From positions 158,940,976-159,004,975 of the forward strand of contig NC_086021.1 in NCBI RefSeq assembly GCF_036323735.1: a DNA stretch of 64,000 bases, read 5' to 3'. Below the pieces are notes generated by a model. That model saw nothing but the letters and a program-made list of their open reading frames with translations. It had not been told where the DNA came from and did no database searches. A program made the translations under genes and the position numbers. This document shows, piece after piece, positions 24,480-35,917 of the stretch. Numbering within the stretch: position 1 is the first letter of the stretch; each line of letters opens with the position of its first letter. The stretch comes from Rattus norvegicus (Eukaryota; Chordata; Mammalia; Rodentia; Muridae).

Positions 24480-24971
24480 GGTTTCCTTTCAGGTTTTTTT
24501 CTGTGGCCCTTCTTCATATGTCTTCAGCCTGGTGTAGCTACAGGCATGCCAGGACTTCCAGTATTATGAACCTGTTCTGGCATCCTCTGCAATTTACTGA
24601 TTGTGTAGGTCTTCAAGCTCTGGGGATAGATGATGTGGGGTAGAAGTTTCATGAACATATCTACCCTTCAGCCATTGAATTCTGTCTCTATGTATGGGAC
24701 ATGTATAGAGTTCCAGCATTTGTGCTTCTGAGCACCTGAGGGACACAATATTCAGTTTAATACAAACCATGATTTAACCATGGAAGTGCTAGAGAGGGCA
24801 TGTTTCACTGGAGGACAGGCTTCTAACATTTGAAGGATTTATGCTTGTTTTCTTCCTATGGGAATCTTCCCTGGATAAGGACCCAATGCCCCTGTGAAGG
24901 AGGATGTGATTTTCTCTAGGTTTTGAGTGGAGAGTGGTCACATATTGGGGTTTTTTGTAGTGGAAAGAAAA
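24480..24971 (-). pseudogene. Kinase-like pseudogene, 3' part (unit split by L1)
   Basis: C-terminal and 3' part of the unit whose kinase end lies at 35,765-36,915, across the full-length L1 insertion. On the minus strand its last residues read Gly-Ser-Pro-Gly-Met-Pro-Val-Ala-Thr-Pro and then a stop near 24,519. The better unit ends in a very similar run and a stop at the same place near 37,127, which suggests the shared ancestral stop codon. Other frames in the body are broken. Confidence 0.55.
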
Positions 24972-24987
24972 CTCTGAAAGCATTCTT

Positions 24988-25713
24988 TTTTTTTCTTTAT
25001 TAACTTGAGTATTTCTTATTTACATTTCGAGTGTTATTCCCTTTCCCGGTTTCCGGACCAACATCCCCCAACCCCACCTCCTCCCCTACTTTATGGGTGT
25101 TCCCCTCCCCACCCTCCCCCCATTGCCGCCCTCCCCCCAACAATCACGTTCACTGGGGGTTCAGTCTTAGCAGGACCCAGGGCTTCCCCTTACACTGGTG
25201 ATCTTACTACGATATTCAATGCTACCTATGAGGTCAGAGTCCAGGGTCAGTCCATGTATAGACTTTAGGTACTGGCTTAGTCTCTGGAAGCTCTGGTTGC
25301 TTGGCATTGTTGTTCATATGGGGTCTTGAGCCCCTTCAAGCTCTTTCAGTTCTTTCTCTGATTCCTTCAACAGGGGTCCTATTCTCAGTTCAGTGGTTTG
25401 CTGCTGGCATTCGCCTATGTATTTGCTGTATTCTGGCTGTGTCTCTCAGGAGAGATCTACATCCAGCTACTGTCTGCCTGCACTTCTTTGCTTCATCCAT
25501 CTTGTCTAATTGGGTGGCTGTATATGTATGGGCCAGATGTGGGGCAGGCTCTGAATGGGTGTTCCTTCTGTCTCTGTTTTAATCTTTGCCTCTCTATTCC
25601 CTGCCAAGGGTATTCTTGTTCCCCTTTTAAAGAGGGAGTGAAGCATTCACATTTTGATCATCCGTCTTGAGTTTCATGTGTTCTAGGCATCTAGGATAAT
25701 TCAAGCATTTGGG
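24988..25713 (-). mobile_element. L1 3' UTR
   Basis: The C-rich plus-strand tract at 25,060-25,140 is the antisense of the conserved G-rich polypurine block. ttattaacttgagtatttct next to the T run is the antisense of the 3' terminus. The same arrangement is seen at 1-97, 4,050-4,200 and 41,380-41,520. Confidence 0.9.
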
Positions 25714-27625
25714 CTAATAGCCACTTACCAATGAGTGCATACCATGCGTGTTTTTCTGTGATTGGGTTACCTCACTCAGGATGATATTTTCCAGTTCCAT
25801 CCATTTGCCTATGAATTTCATAAAGTCATTGTTTGTGGTAGCTGAGTAATATTCCATTGTGTAGATGTACCACATTTTCTGTATCCATTCCTTTGTTGAA
25901 GGGCATCTGGGTTCTTTCCAGCTTCTGGCTATTATAAATAAGGCTGCTATGAACATAGTGGAGCACGTGTCTTTTTTATATATTGGGGCATCTTTTGGGT
26001 ATATGCCCAAGAGAGGTATAGCTGGATCCTCAGGGAGTTCAAAGTCCAATTTTCTGAGGAATCTCCAGACTGATTTCCAGAATGGTTGTACCAGTCTGCA
26101 ATCCCACCAACAATGGAGGAGTGTTCCTTTTTCTCCACATCCTCGCCAGCGTTTGCTGTCACCTGAGTTTTTGACCTTAGCCATTCTCACTGGTGAGAGG
26201 TAAAATCTCAGGATTGTTTTGGTTTGCATTTCCCTTATGACTAAAGATGTTGAACATTTCTTTAGGTGTTTCTCAGCCATTCGGCATTCCTCAGCTGTGA
26301 ATTCTTTGTTTAGCTCTGAACCCCATTTTTAATAGGGTTATTTGTCTCCCTACGGTCTAACTTCTTGAGTTCTTTGTATATTTTGGATATAAGGCCTATA
26401 TCTGTTGTAGGATTGGTAAAGATCTTTTCCCAATCTGTTGGGTGCCATTTTGTCCTAACCACAGTGTCCTTTGCCTTACAGAAGCTTTGCAGTTTTATGA
26501 GATCCCATTTGTCGATTCTTGATCTTAGAGCATAAGCCATTGGTGTTTTGTTCACAAAATTTTCTCCAGTGACCATGGGTTCGAGATGCTGCCCTAGTTT
26601 TTCTTCTATTAGTTTGAGTGTGTCTGGTTTGATGTGGAGGTCCTTGATCCACTTGGACTTAAGCTTTGTACAAGGTGATAAGCATGGATCGATCTGCATT
26701 CTTCTACATGTTGCCCTCCAGTTGAACCAGCACCATTTGCTGAAAATGCTATCTTTTTCCATTGGATGGTTTTGGCTCCTTTGTCAAAAATCAAGTGCCC
26801 ATAGGTGTGTGGGTTCATTTCTGGGTCTTCAATTCTGTTCCATTGGTCTATCTGTCTGTCTCTGTACCAATACCATGCAGTTTTTATCACTATTGCTCTG
26901 TAATACTGCTTGAGTTCAGGGATAGTGATTCCCCCGGAAATCCTTTTATTGTTGAGGATAGTTTTAGCTATCCTGGGTTTTTTGTTATTCCAGATGAATT
27001 TGCAAATTGTTCTGTCTAACTCTTTGAAGAAATGGATTGGTATTTTGATGGGGATTGCACTGAATCTTGTAGATCGCTTTTGGTATAATGGCCATTTTTA
27101 CTATATTAATCCTGCCAATCTATGAGCATGGGAGATCTTCCCGTCTTCTGAGGTCTTCTTCAATTTCTTTCTTTAGAGTCTTGAAGTTCTTATTGTACAG
27201 ATATTTTACTTGCTTGATTAAAGTCACACCGAGGTACTTTATATTATTTGGGTCTATTATGAAGGGTGTCGTTTCCCTAACTTCTTTCTCGGCTTGTTTC
27301 TCTTTTGTGTAGAGGAAGGCTACTGATTTATTTGAGTTAATTTTATACCCAGCCACTTTGCTGAAGTTGTTTATCAGCTTTAGTAATTCTCTGGTGGAAC
27401 TTTTGGGATCACTTAAACATACTACCATATCATCTGCAAATAGTGATGTTTTGACCTCTTCTTTTCCGATCTGTATCCCCTTGAGATCCTTTTGTTGTCT
27501 GATTGCTCTGGCTAGAACTTCAAGAACTATATTGAATAAGTAGGGAGAGAGTGGGCATCCTTGTCTAGTTCCTGATTTTACTGGGATTGCTTCAAGTTTC
27601 TCTCCATTTAGTTTTTTTTTTTTTT

Positions 27626-28163
27626 AATAAGCAAAGGCGAGGTTTATTATGGAGATCTATTACAGGGATCTCCGGGTCGACACGTATCCTGCGCAGGAGA
27701 CAGAGGTGTCGACCCCGAAGCTCAAAAGTCAGGGGTTTATATAGGGAAGGCTAGGGGGTTTGGCGCGGTTACACACAATTGGCTAATTTCTGGCGTGGCT
27801 ACAAGTGATTGGCTCATTTAAACATGGCAGTGAGATTACAACACAGCAGGAGAGTACGTATTGACTGGAGCATACAGGATTTTAGGAGCTAGGGGCGTAT
27901 CAGGGTTTGAAGGACATCTGGTTAAGGTGTGACTCTGAGTAAGCTGGGGGAGGTGCCCTTCTGCCAGATGGTTTGGGTCAGTCCTGATAACTCGGGCTGG
28001 TTCCTGCATTCCTTTTCTTTATCTTCATGGTCTGTTAGTCCTAGCGGCAGGGCGGGGCTGCCTGGACTTGCTTTTCACAGTGTTTAGTTCTGAGTCTGAA
28101 TTTTGAAACTTATTCTTTTAACTTCGTATTTTTAAACCTTAAATCTGTATAATTTTCCTTTCA
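27626..28163 (-). promoter_or_regulatory. ERV 3' U3-R (LTR without U5)
   Basis: In element orientation a purine-rich tract (28,164-28,181) precedes a TG start at about 28,163. A TATATAAA box lies near 27,737-27,744 and an AATAAA-type signal near 27,640-27,648, ending in gcctttgcttatt and then poly(A). Two attggcta/attggctc CCAAT-box motifs (antisense) lie at about 27,779 and 27,810. U5 is absent, as in a polyadenylated viral RNA. Confidence 0.75.
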
Positions 28164-28194
28164 TTCCCCTCTTCTTCTACTAAGTAATTCTAAT

Positions 28195-28900
28195 CTTAGA
28201 ATTTTGATATCAAGTCTCGTATTTGGTCTCACCAGTTGTCCTAACTGACTGGTACTGTTGTCTCAGAACCATCAACCGCACAGCACCCACTCGATTTTTA
28301 ACAAAAGCAATTAACCTGTATGTCACGCAGGGTCCAAAAACTAAAACCAAGAAAATTACTAGTAATGGCCCAGCTATATAGCAGAAAGTAGGGTAGTCAT
28401 CCAGGAAGACCGAGTGAACCAAGACTCAAACCAACCTTGTTGAGCATCTCTATCTTTTTGTAGGAGTCAAACCTATTAACTAGTTTCTTTAACACACATG
28501 GACCTATAATCAGAAGCAGAAGCAAAACTAAGAAGGGTCCCATAAGGGAAGATATCAGAGTAGTCATCCAAGGAGATCTACTAAACCAGATCTTGAACCA
28601 TCCCTGATGCGCTCTGACTTTTGTCTAACCTTTCTCTAAGTTTATTCATGGAGTCTTTAATTACTCCTGAATGGTCTGCATAGAAGCAACATTCTTCTTT
28701 CAGTATAGCACACAGACTCCTTTAAGGAATATCAGGTCTAATCTTCTCCTATTCTGAAGGAGTACCTCTGAGAGGGAGGTTAGGTATTCTTGGAGGTCAG
28801 CTAAAAAGTCTTTCACTCTTTTTATATCTGAGTCAATGGCAGTTCTGAATTCTCTATAAGCCTTGCATTGCAGGGCAATGGCAGATGTCCTTGTGCTGCC
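28195..28900 (-). pseudogene. ERV env transmembrane (TM) remnant
   Basis: On the minus strand a CX6CC disulfide motif lies at about 28,685-28,715, placed as in gammaretroviral TM. It is followed by two successive membrane-anchor/cytoplasmic-tail segments, at about 28,450-28,570 and 28,270-28,400. The terminal piece is open for 70 codons (28,422-28,210). The SU part is missing or unrecognisable. The family role of TM is membrane fusion; this copy cannot make it. Confidence 0.7.
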
Positions 28901-29179
28901 CTTGCAGCACCCAGATAGCCTTAAGTAATTCTCAACTCTTTTTTTTTCTAAGTCTTTAGCATCAGGATTCCAATCTGGACACTATCTAAACCTACACACC
29001 AAGGTCATGACTAGCTTTTAGAACTTCTAAACTTATACAGATTGTGATCCCTGAGGCACAGTCCCAAGAAGTGTTAGGAGTACTAACATATGCAATGTTA
29101 CATCATTTGTAATAGAAATCAAGCCTATCCCCACAGCTATCTCGATAGAACCCAGGGCAAACATGAAATTAAGTCTAGG

Positions 29180-30000
29180 GAGCTTTTTGAAGATCTGAGT
29201 GTCCCTCTAGGTCCCAGCTCTCAGCCCCAACAGCTAGTACTCGGCTGGTGAGGGCTGAGAATTGATGGCTGTCAGGGTGGTCAGCAGCACCAGGTACTGT
29301 CCTTTCCAGTGAGGCTCGAGTATCTGGGTTTGGTGCCATCGTATGTAGCCGAGTCTCCGACCTGGAACTGATGAGATGTCTCGGGGGTCCCCAGGGCATA
29401 GGCTGCTGCCAGCTCTGAGCAGACTTCTTTCTATATCACCTGTAGGTCTTTTAGCCTGGCATACAAATCATTATTACTATGACATGTTGGTTCAGCAACA
29501 TCATCTAATACAGTCAGAGGAGCTGAGGCCCCATATAAGATCTCAAAGGGGGTAAGGCTGAATCTGGAAGGGGTATTTCTTGCTCTGAAGAGAGCAAGAG
29601 GGAAGGAGTGCCACCCAGTCTGTGCCAGTCTCCATGGTCAATTTAATTTGGTCAGGGTCTCTCTTAGAGTTTTATTTATTTACCTGTCCTGAACTTTGAG
29701 GTCTGTAAATACAATGTAATTTCCAATCGACCTCTAAATACTTGGCCATACCCTGGCTTACCTTGGCAACGAAAGTAGGGCCATTGTCTGACCAGATTAC
29801 CTTGGGCATTCCAGACCTGGGGAAGATTTCTTCCAGTATCTTCTTGATGATTGCAGAGGCCATCTCTCGTTTGGTGAGGAAAGCTTCTATCTATTCCTGA
29901 AAAAGTATCTACAAGCACTAGGAGATACTTGTGATCATATTTTCCTGGTTTTATCTCAGTGAAGTTCACTTCGACTTTTCACTAAACTCTCTAGGTCTCT
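29180..30000 (-). pseudogene. ERV integrase remnant
   Basis: The minus strand reads the integrase catalytic core near 29,969-29,672 (a DTFSG-type segment and an SDNGP motif around 29,785-29,800). Mid-domain pieces lie at 29,640-29,500. A C-terminal SH3-like segment (a PHWKG-type motif) lies near 29,400-29,240. Frames are broken repeatedly. Confidence 0.75.
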
Positions 30001-30245
30001 TTGCCCTGTTTGCTTGCTAAGCATTCACTTATTGACATACCTTATACTTTTTACTGCTTTGACATACCTTATACTTTTTACTGCCTCTCTGGCTAAAATC
30101 TTAAAATCTATTACATACACTTAACTATTTGGACAAACTTTTTATCTCCTAAATGAGTCCATTTCTGTATTTGGCAAAGTGAGTCTTTTGTTTGTTCTCT
30201 GAGGAATATCGTTTTCCCTCAAGAGTGCCATTGTCTTTTTTTCAT

Positions 30246-31038
30246 TTAAGCAATTTGGGCCTTTTCTTCTGTTGTACATTCTAAGTGAGGCAATCCCTTA
30301 GTCCAATCCCAGTTCCCAGTGGCTGTCTCTTGCAGGCCTGTAACCAGGATAGGCTCCTGCATAGCCATTTCCCGAGCCACTTTATCTGCTTTGTTACTGC
30401 CCCATGCCACTGAATCTCTTCCCTCCTGATATCCTGAGCAATGAATAGTACTCACAGTTGTTGGCTTCACCAGGGCATCCAAGAGATGGCAAAGACATCT
30501 GCAGCACTGATGTGCTGGGGGGTTGAGGTTCAGCCATCCCAGATGACATTGTGTTGCCCACCATGGCAGCACCCACTTATCTCTGACCTTCATGAAGAGA
30601 ACTGTTCCCGTCTGTGGACAAGGTCCTCGGCTTTCAGCAGGGGTCAATCAACCAGTCACAGAGGTCTTTCCTCCACCCATGGGCTTCTGCCAGTGCTTGA
30701 CACTCATGTTGCAGAGGCTCCAGGTCAGGATTGGGCAGCAAGGTGACCAGATTGTCCCCAACCAGTGGAGAATCTAGTCCATCGCAGCTGACCAGTGGTC
30801 CCATCTTTTGGGACATTCTATTCAAAGGCAAAATATCAGCCACTCTATCACAGTTTAAGTCCTGGATTGGGTGATAATTGTCAGTGCCTGGCTGGCAGGA
30901 ACGGTGTGTTCCAGGCAGACCGGCACTAAGCCATACATCTCCCAGCATCAGGTACTGGTGCACTGAGACAGGTCTTAAGCCCCACGTACACAGTCTGCAG
31001 ATATGCATACACATGGCCTCACCCTTCAGCCCACGCAA
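30246..31038 (-). pseudogene. ERV RT connection/RNase H remnant
   Basis: The minus-strand frame 31,038-30,634 reads like the end of reverse transcriptase and the connection. The frame 30,647-30,246 contains an RNase H-like HCSGYQEG...NKADKVAREMA run, the usual His- and Asp-bearing end of that domain. Most of protease and the RT palm are missing, so an internal deletion separates this from gag. Confidence 0.65.
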
Positions 31039-31164
31039 GTCATTTTGGAAAGCAAATTTCTCATGAGCAAGGGATGGGGGCAGTCAGGGATGACCATGAA
31101 TTAGTGGGTTACCCAGCCCATGCCAAGGTCCACTGTTCTTCGGGCAGTCCATAAGTATTGTTCG

Positions 31165-31888
31165 TTACCAGTAGCCCCCTGTACTCAAGGTCTTTGGATA
31201 CTGGGCCACTGGGGGGGGGGGCATAGGAATACAGAGCACTGGGTCCCTGTATCCACACTTCTCTTCTATCTCTGTGCATAGCCAGCACTCTAGGACCAAG
31301 AAGCTCTCCAGTGGCCCCTCTTGTTCTCTCTTGGGCAGTCCCTGATCCAGTGTCCTTTTTCTTTGCATTAGGCACACTGATCTTTAGCCAGGAATTCTCT
31401 TCTGTTGCCAGGTACTATCTTCCTAGGCTCCCTAACTACTGTGGCCAGTATATGTTCCTCTCCTGTCTTTTATCTCTCTTTAGCTCTCTAGCTTCCTCTT
31501 CTTTTTGTCTCTTTTCTTCCCTAGCTTCCTGCTCTTTTTACCTTCTTTTCTCTTTCTAACTTATACTAACTCTCAGCAACTTAGCTTAACCCTTCAAGTT
31601 TCTGTAACTTTCTCTTCATATCTTTTCCTTATCTTAGCCAGATTGGTGGGGCATTTTCCAGCCCCCCGGAGACCCACCCTTGGAGCCTGGGGGCAGACCC
31701 GGAGCACTCCCTACCTTTAGGGGTATTGAAGTCAACAGGCAGAAGTGAGGGCCTTCCATCCATGTCTGGAACATTCTTTCTGGCCTCTAGTAGGATTCTG
31801 TCTTTCCTCAGTGGTAAAGAAGACCTGTAACAGTTACTAACAAGCATCTCAAGTGGGATGGTGAGAAAACAAGAACGTAATCTTGAGA
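31165..31888 (-). pseudogene. ERV gag remnant (capsid to nucleocapsid)
   Basis: At 31,847-31,629 the minus strand reads a capsid N-terminal-like segment. A Lys/Glu/Arg-rich run follows at about 31,550-31,430, where the charged helix of gammaretroviral capsid lies. A degraded zinc-knuckle-like region ending in CPKRE-type residues lies near 31,370-31,320. The 5' end is cut off within capsid at the target duplication. Confidence 0.65.
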
Positions 31889-33886
31889 CTCTCCATTTAG
31901 TTTAATGTTAGCAACTGGTTTGCTGTATATGGCTTTTACTATGTTCAGGTATGGGCCTTGAATTCCTATTCTTTCCAGGACTTTTATCATGAAGGGGTGT
32001 TGAATTTTGTCAAATGCTTTCTCAGCACCTAATGAAATGATCATGTGGTTTTGTTCTTTCAGTTTGTTTATATAATGGATCACGTTGATGGTTTTCCGTA
32101 TATTAAACCATCCCTGCATGCCTGGGATGAAGCCTACTTGATCATGGTGGATGATTGTTTTGATGTGCTCTCGGATTCGGTTTGCCAGAATTTTATTGAG
32201 TATTTTTGCGTCGATATTCATAAGGGAAATTGGTCTGAAGTTGTCTTTCTTTGTTGGGTCTTTGTGTGGTTTAGGTATAAGTATAATTGTGGCTTCATAG
32301 AAGTAATTCGGTAGTGCTCCTTCTGTTTCAATATTGTGGAATAGTTTGGATAGTATTGGTATGAGGTCTTCTATGAAGGTCTGATAGAATTCTGCACTAA
32401 ACCCATCTGGACCTGGGATCTTTTTGGTTGGGAGACCTTTAATGACTGCTTCTATTTCCTTAGGAGTTATGGGGTTGTTGAACTGGTTTATCTGTTCCTG
32501 ATTTAACTTCGGTACCTGGTATCTGTCTAGGAAATTGTCCATTTCCTGCAGATTTTCAAGTTTTGTTGAATATAGGCTTTTATAGTAAGATCTGATGATT
32601 TTTTGAATTTCCTCTGATTCTGTAGTTATGTCTCCCTTTTCATTTCTGATTTTGTTAATTTGGACACACTCTCTGTGTCCTCTCGTTAGTCTGGCTAAGT
32701 GTTTATCTATCTTGTTGATTTTCTCAAAGAACCAACTTTTGGTTCTGTTGATTCTTTCTATGGTCCTTTTTGTTTCTACTTGGTTCATTTAGGCTCTGAG
32801 TTTGATTATTTCCTGCCTTCTACTCCTCCTGGGTGTATTTGCTTCTTTTTGTTCTAGAGCTTTTAGGTGTGCTGTCAAGCTGCTGACATATGCTCTCTCC
32901 TGTTTCTTTCTGCAGGCACTCAGCGCTATGAGTTTTCCTCTTAGCAAGCTTTCATTGTGTCCCATAAGTTTGGGTATGTTGTACCTTCATTTTCATTAAA
33001 TTCTACAAAGTCTTTAATTTCCTTTTTTATTTCTTCCTTGACCAGGTTGGCGTTGAGTAGAGCATTGTTCAACTTCCACATATATGTGGGCGTTCTTCCC
33101 TTATTGTTATTGAGTACCAGCTTTAGGCCGTGGTGGTCTAATAGCACGCATGGGATTATTTCTATCTTTCTGTACCCGTTGAGGCCCGTTTTTTGACCAA
33201 TTATATGGTCAATTTTGGAGAAAGTACCATGAGGAGCTGAGAAGAATGTATCTCCTTTTGCTTTAGGATAGAATGTTCTATAAATATCTGTTAAGTCCAT
33301 TTGGTTCGTGACTTCTCTTAGTCTGTCTACGTCTCTGTTTAATTTCTGTTTCCATGATCTGTCCATTGTTGAGAATGGGGTGTTGAATCTCCTACTATTA
33401 TTGTATGAGGTGCAATGTGTGTTTTGAGCTTTAGCAAGATTTCTTTTACGTATGTAGGTGCCCTTGTATTTGGGGCATAGATATCTAGGATTGAGAATTC
33501 TTCTTGGTGGATCTTTCCTTTGATGAATATGAAGTGTCCTTCCTTATCTTTTTTGATGACTTTTAGTTTAAAATTGATTTTATTTGATATTAGAATGGTT
33601 ACTCCAGCTTGCTTCTTCCGACCATTTGCTTCGAAAGTTGTTTTCCAGCCTTTCACTCTGAGGTATTGTCTTTCTTTGTCTCTGAGGTATGTTTCCTGTA
33701 GGCAGCAGAATGCAGGTTCCTCGTTGCGTATCCAGTTTGTTAATCTATGTCTTTTTATTGGGAAGTTGAGGCCATTGATGTTGAGAGATATTAAGGAATA
33801 GTGATTATTGCTTCCTGTTATATTCATATTTGGATGTGAGGTTATCTTTGTGTGCTTTTCTTCTCTTTGTTTTGTTGCCAAGATGA

Positions 33887-34962
33887 TTAGTCTCTTGCTT
33901 TTTCTAGGGTGTAGCTTGCCTCCTTATGTTGGGCTTTACCCTTTATTATCCTTTGGAGTGCTGGATTTGTAGAAAGATATTGTGTAAATTTGGTTTTGTC
34001 ATGGAATATCTTGGTTTCTCCATCTATGTTAATTGAGAGTTTTGCAGGATACAGTAACCTGGGCTGGCATTTTTGTTCTCTTAGGGTCTGTATGACATCT
34101 TTCCAGGATCTTCTGGCTTTCATAGTTTCTGGCGAAAAGTCTGGTGTGATTCTGATAGGTCTGCCTTTATATGTTACTTGACCTTTTTCCCTTACTGCTT
34201 TTAATATTCTTTCTTTATTTTGTGCGTTTGGTGTTTTGACTATTATGTGACGGGAGGTGTTTCTTTTCTGGTCCAATCTATTTGGAGTTCTGTAGGCTTC
34301 TTGTATGCCTATGGGTATCTCTTTTTTTAGGTTAGGGAAGTTTTCTTCTATGATTTTGTTGAAGATATTTACTGGTCCTTTGAGCTGGGAGTCTTCACTC
34401 TCTTCTATACCTATTATCCTTAAGTTTGATCTTCTCATTGAGTCCTGGATTTCCTGTATGTTTTGGACCAGTAGCTTTTTCTGCTTTACATTATCTTTGA
34501 CAGTTGAGTCGATGATTTCTATGAAATCTTCTGCTCCTGAGATTCTCTCTTCTATCTCTTGTATTCTGTTGGTGAAGCTTGTATCTATGGCTCCTTGTCT
34601 CTTCTTTTGGTTTTCTATATACGGGGTTGTTTCCATGTGTTCTTTCTTGATAGCTTCTATTTCCATTTTTAATTCCTTCAACTATTTGATTGTGTTTTCC
34701 TGGAATTCTTTCAGGGATTTCTGTGATTCCTCTCTGAGGCTTCTACTTGTTTACTTATGTTTTCCTGTGTTTCTCTAAGGGAGTTCTTCATGTCTTTCTT
34801 GAAGTCCTCCAGCATCATGATCAAATATGATTTTGAAACTAGATCTTGCTTTTCTGGTGTGTTTGGATATTCCGTGTTTGCTTTGGTGGGAGAATTGGGC
34901 TCTGATGATGACATGTAGTCTTGGTTTCTGTTGCTTGGGTTCCTGCGCTTGCCCCTCGCCAT
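33887..34962 (-). pseudogene. L1 ORF1 with frameshift
   Basis: ORF1 is the trimeric RNA-binding protein of the L1 ribonucleoprotein. The ATG is at 34,962 (MARGKRR...). The first 84 codons run to 34,711, and the remaining 265 codons are open from 34,681 to 33,887 in another frame, so a stop plus frameshift lies in between. The later piece includes the coiled coil, an RRM-like middle and the C-terminal domain. It sits 5 bp upstream of ORF2. Confidence 0.9.
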
Positions 34963-35748
34963 CAATTATCTCTGGTGTTACTTTGTTCTGCTATTTCTGA
35001 TAGTGGCTAGACTGTCCTATAAGTCTGTGTGACAGGATTGTTGTAGACCTGTTTTACTCTTTTCTTTCAGCCAGTTATGGGAAAAGAGAGTTCTGCTTTC
35101 GGGCGTGTAGTTTTTCCTATCTATAGGTCTTCAGCTGTTCCTGTGGGCCTGTGTCTTGTGTTTACCAGGCCGGTTGCTTGGACCAGGAAGGTTTGTCTTA
35201 CCTGTGGTCCTGAGGCTCAAGTTTGCTCGTGGGGTGTTGCTTATGAGCTCTCCGTGGCCGCAGCAACCAGGAACATCTGCGCCGCCCTTTCCAGGAGCTT
35301 TCGTGCACCAGGGTTCCAGATGGCGTTTGGTGTTTTCCTCTGGAATCAGTAATGTGGGCATAGTGTAGTCTCTTCTGGTTTCCCAGGCGTGTCTGCCTCT
35401 CTGAAGGTTTAGCTCTCCCTCCCACAGGATTTTGTGCAGAGAACTGTTTATCTGGTCGGTCCCTTCAGGTTCAGGCAGTGTCTCAGACGCAGGGGACCTA
35501 CTGCTCCTGTGCCCTTATCTCCAGGAACCCAGAGGCCATATCCAGTTTCCTCTTGGGCCAGGGATGTGGGCAGGGGTGGGCAGTGATGGTGGTCTCTTCC
35601 GCTCTGCAGTCTCAGGAATGCCCACCTGTCCGGACTGTGAGCTCTCTCTCCCAAGGGGTTTGGGAGCAGTGATCTGCTGTGGGCAGGGATCCGTGGGTTT
35701 GGGAATCCCGCTAAAATCCGGAAGTGTCTGGTCCTAGAGGAATTTTGC
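34963..35748 (-). promoter_or_regulatory. L1 5' UTR with internal promoter region
   Basis: About 790 bp, GC-richer than the rest, between the 5' target duplication and the ORF1 ATG. This is where the L1 internal RNA polymerase II promoter lies in the family. Blocks such as aaatcctgtgggagggagag recur in the L1 5' UTR at 58,560-59,120. Confidence 0.8.
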
Positions 35749-35917
35749 CTCTGAAAGCATTCTTAATCGCAGAGAAAGATTAAAGGGGATGCTGCTCTCA
35801 ATATTTCACGAATACTATCTCTGAGGTGAGGATAGTGTCCATGTTGTTGGGAAGCTTTAATTGTGAAGGTCTTCAGGGAAGATACAGTAGAAGGCACACT
35901 CTGCCTTCATGTCTTTT

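Larger units (their letters stand above)
27615..31888 (-). mobile_element. ERV-derived retroposed transcript (class I, gammaretrovirus-like)
   Basis: A minus-strand copy with gag, partial pol, env TM and a 3' U3-R, but no 5' LTR and no U5. It ends just after an AATAAA-type signal, followed directly by a run of A (14 T at 27,612-27,625 on the plus strand). It is flanked by ctctccatttagttt at 27,600-27,614 and 31,889-31,903, of which 12 bp are unambiguous and the rest overlaps the A tail. In element orientation the insertion joint is TT|AAAC, close to the L1 endonuclease site. The start is truncated in gag. These are hallmarks of L1-driven retroposition of a viral RNA, not of integrase. Confidence 0.85.
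25714..33881 (-). pseudogene. L1 ORF2, broken and split by ERV insert
   Basis: The endonuclease domain opens at 33,881 and is readable to 33,339 with its early conserved Asn, Glu and Tyr positions (about residues 34, 62 and 134). A one-base loss near 33,425 shifts frame just after the conserved Gly-Asp. Open pieces follow at 33,366-32,941 and 32,788-31,892. The ERV insert then splits the RT region, and ORF2 resumes at 27,599 with the FADD motif at about 27,430. Further pieces lie at 26,762-26,310 and 26,280-25,714 (the last 188 codons intact to the stop). Several frame changes make it non-functional. Confidence 0.93.
24988..35748 (-). mobile_element. Full-length L1, interrupted by an ERV-derived insert
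   Basis: A complete LINE-1 on the minus strand: 5' UTR 34,963-35,748, ORF1 33,887-34,962, ORF2 from 33,881 to 25,714, 3' UTR 25,713-24,988 and a poly(A) end (T run at 24,985-24,996). It is bounded by a perfect 16-bp target duplication ctctgaaagcattctt at 24,972-24,987 and 35,749-35,764. Without the 4.27-kb ERV insert it is about 6.5 kb, normal for a full-length L1. Both ORFs are broken, so it is not autonomous. It landed in a kinase pseudogene unit. Confidence 0.95.

Noticed and set aside
30441..30777. Plus-strand frames of 61-101 codons in the ERV
   Set aside because: Antisense shadows of the RNase H region.
31211..31222. G run of about 11 as a regulatory or G4 element
   Set aside because: Single run inside decayed ERV sequence, most simply slippage.
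27615..31888. Ordinary provirus integrated by its own integrase
   Set aside because: No 5' LTR, no U5, a poly(A) end and a 12-15 bp duplication at an L1-endonuclease-like site do not fit.
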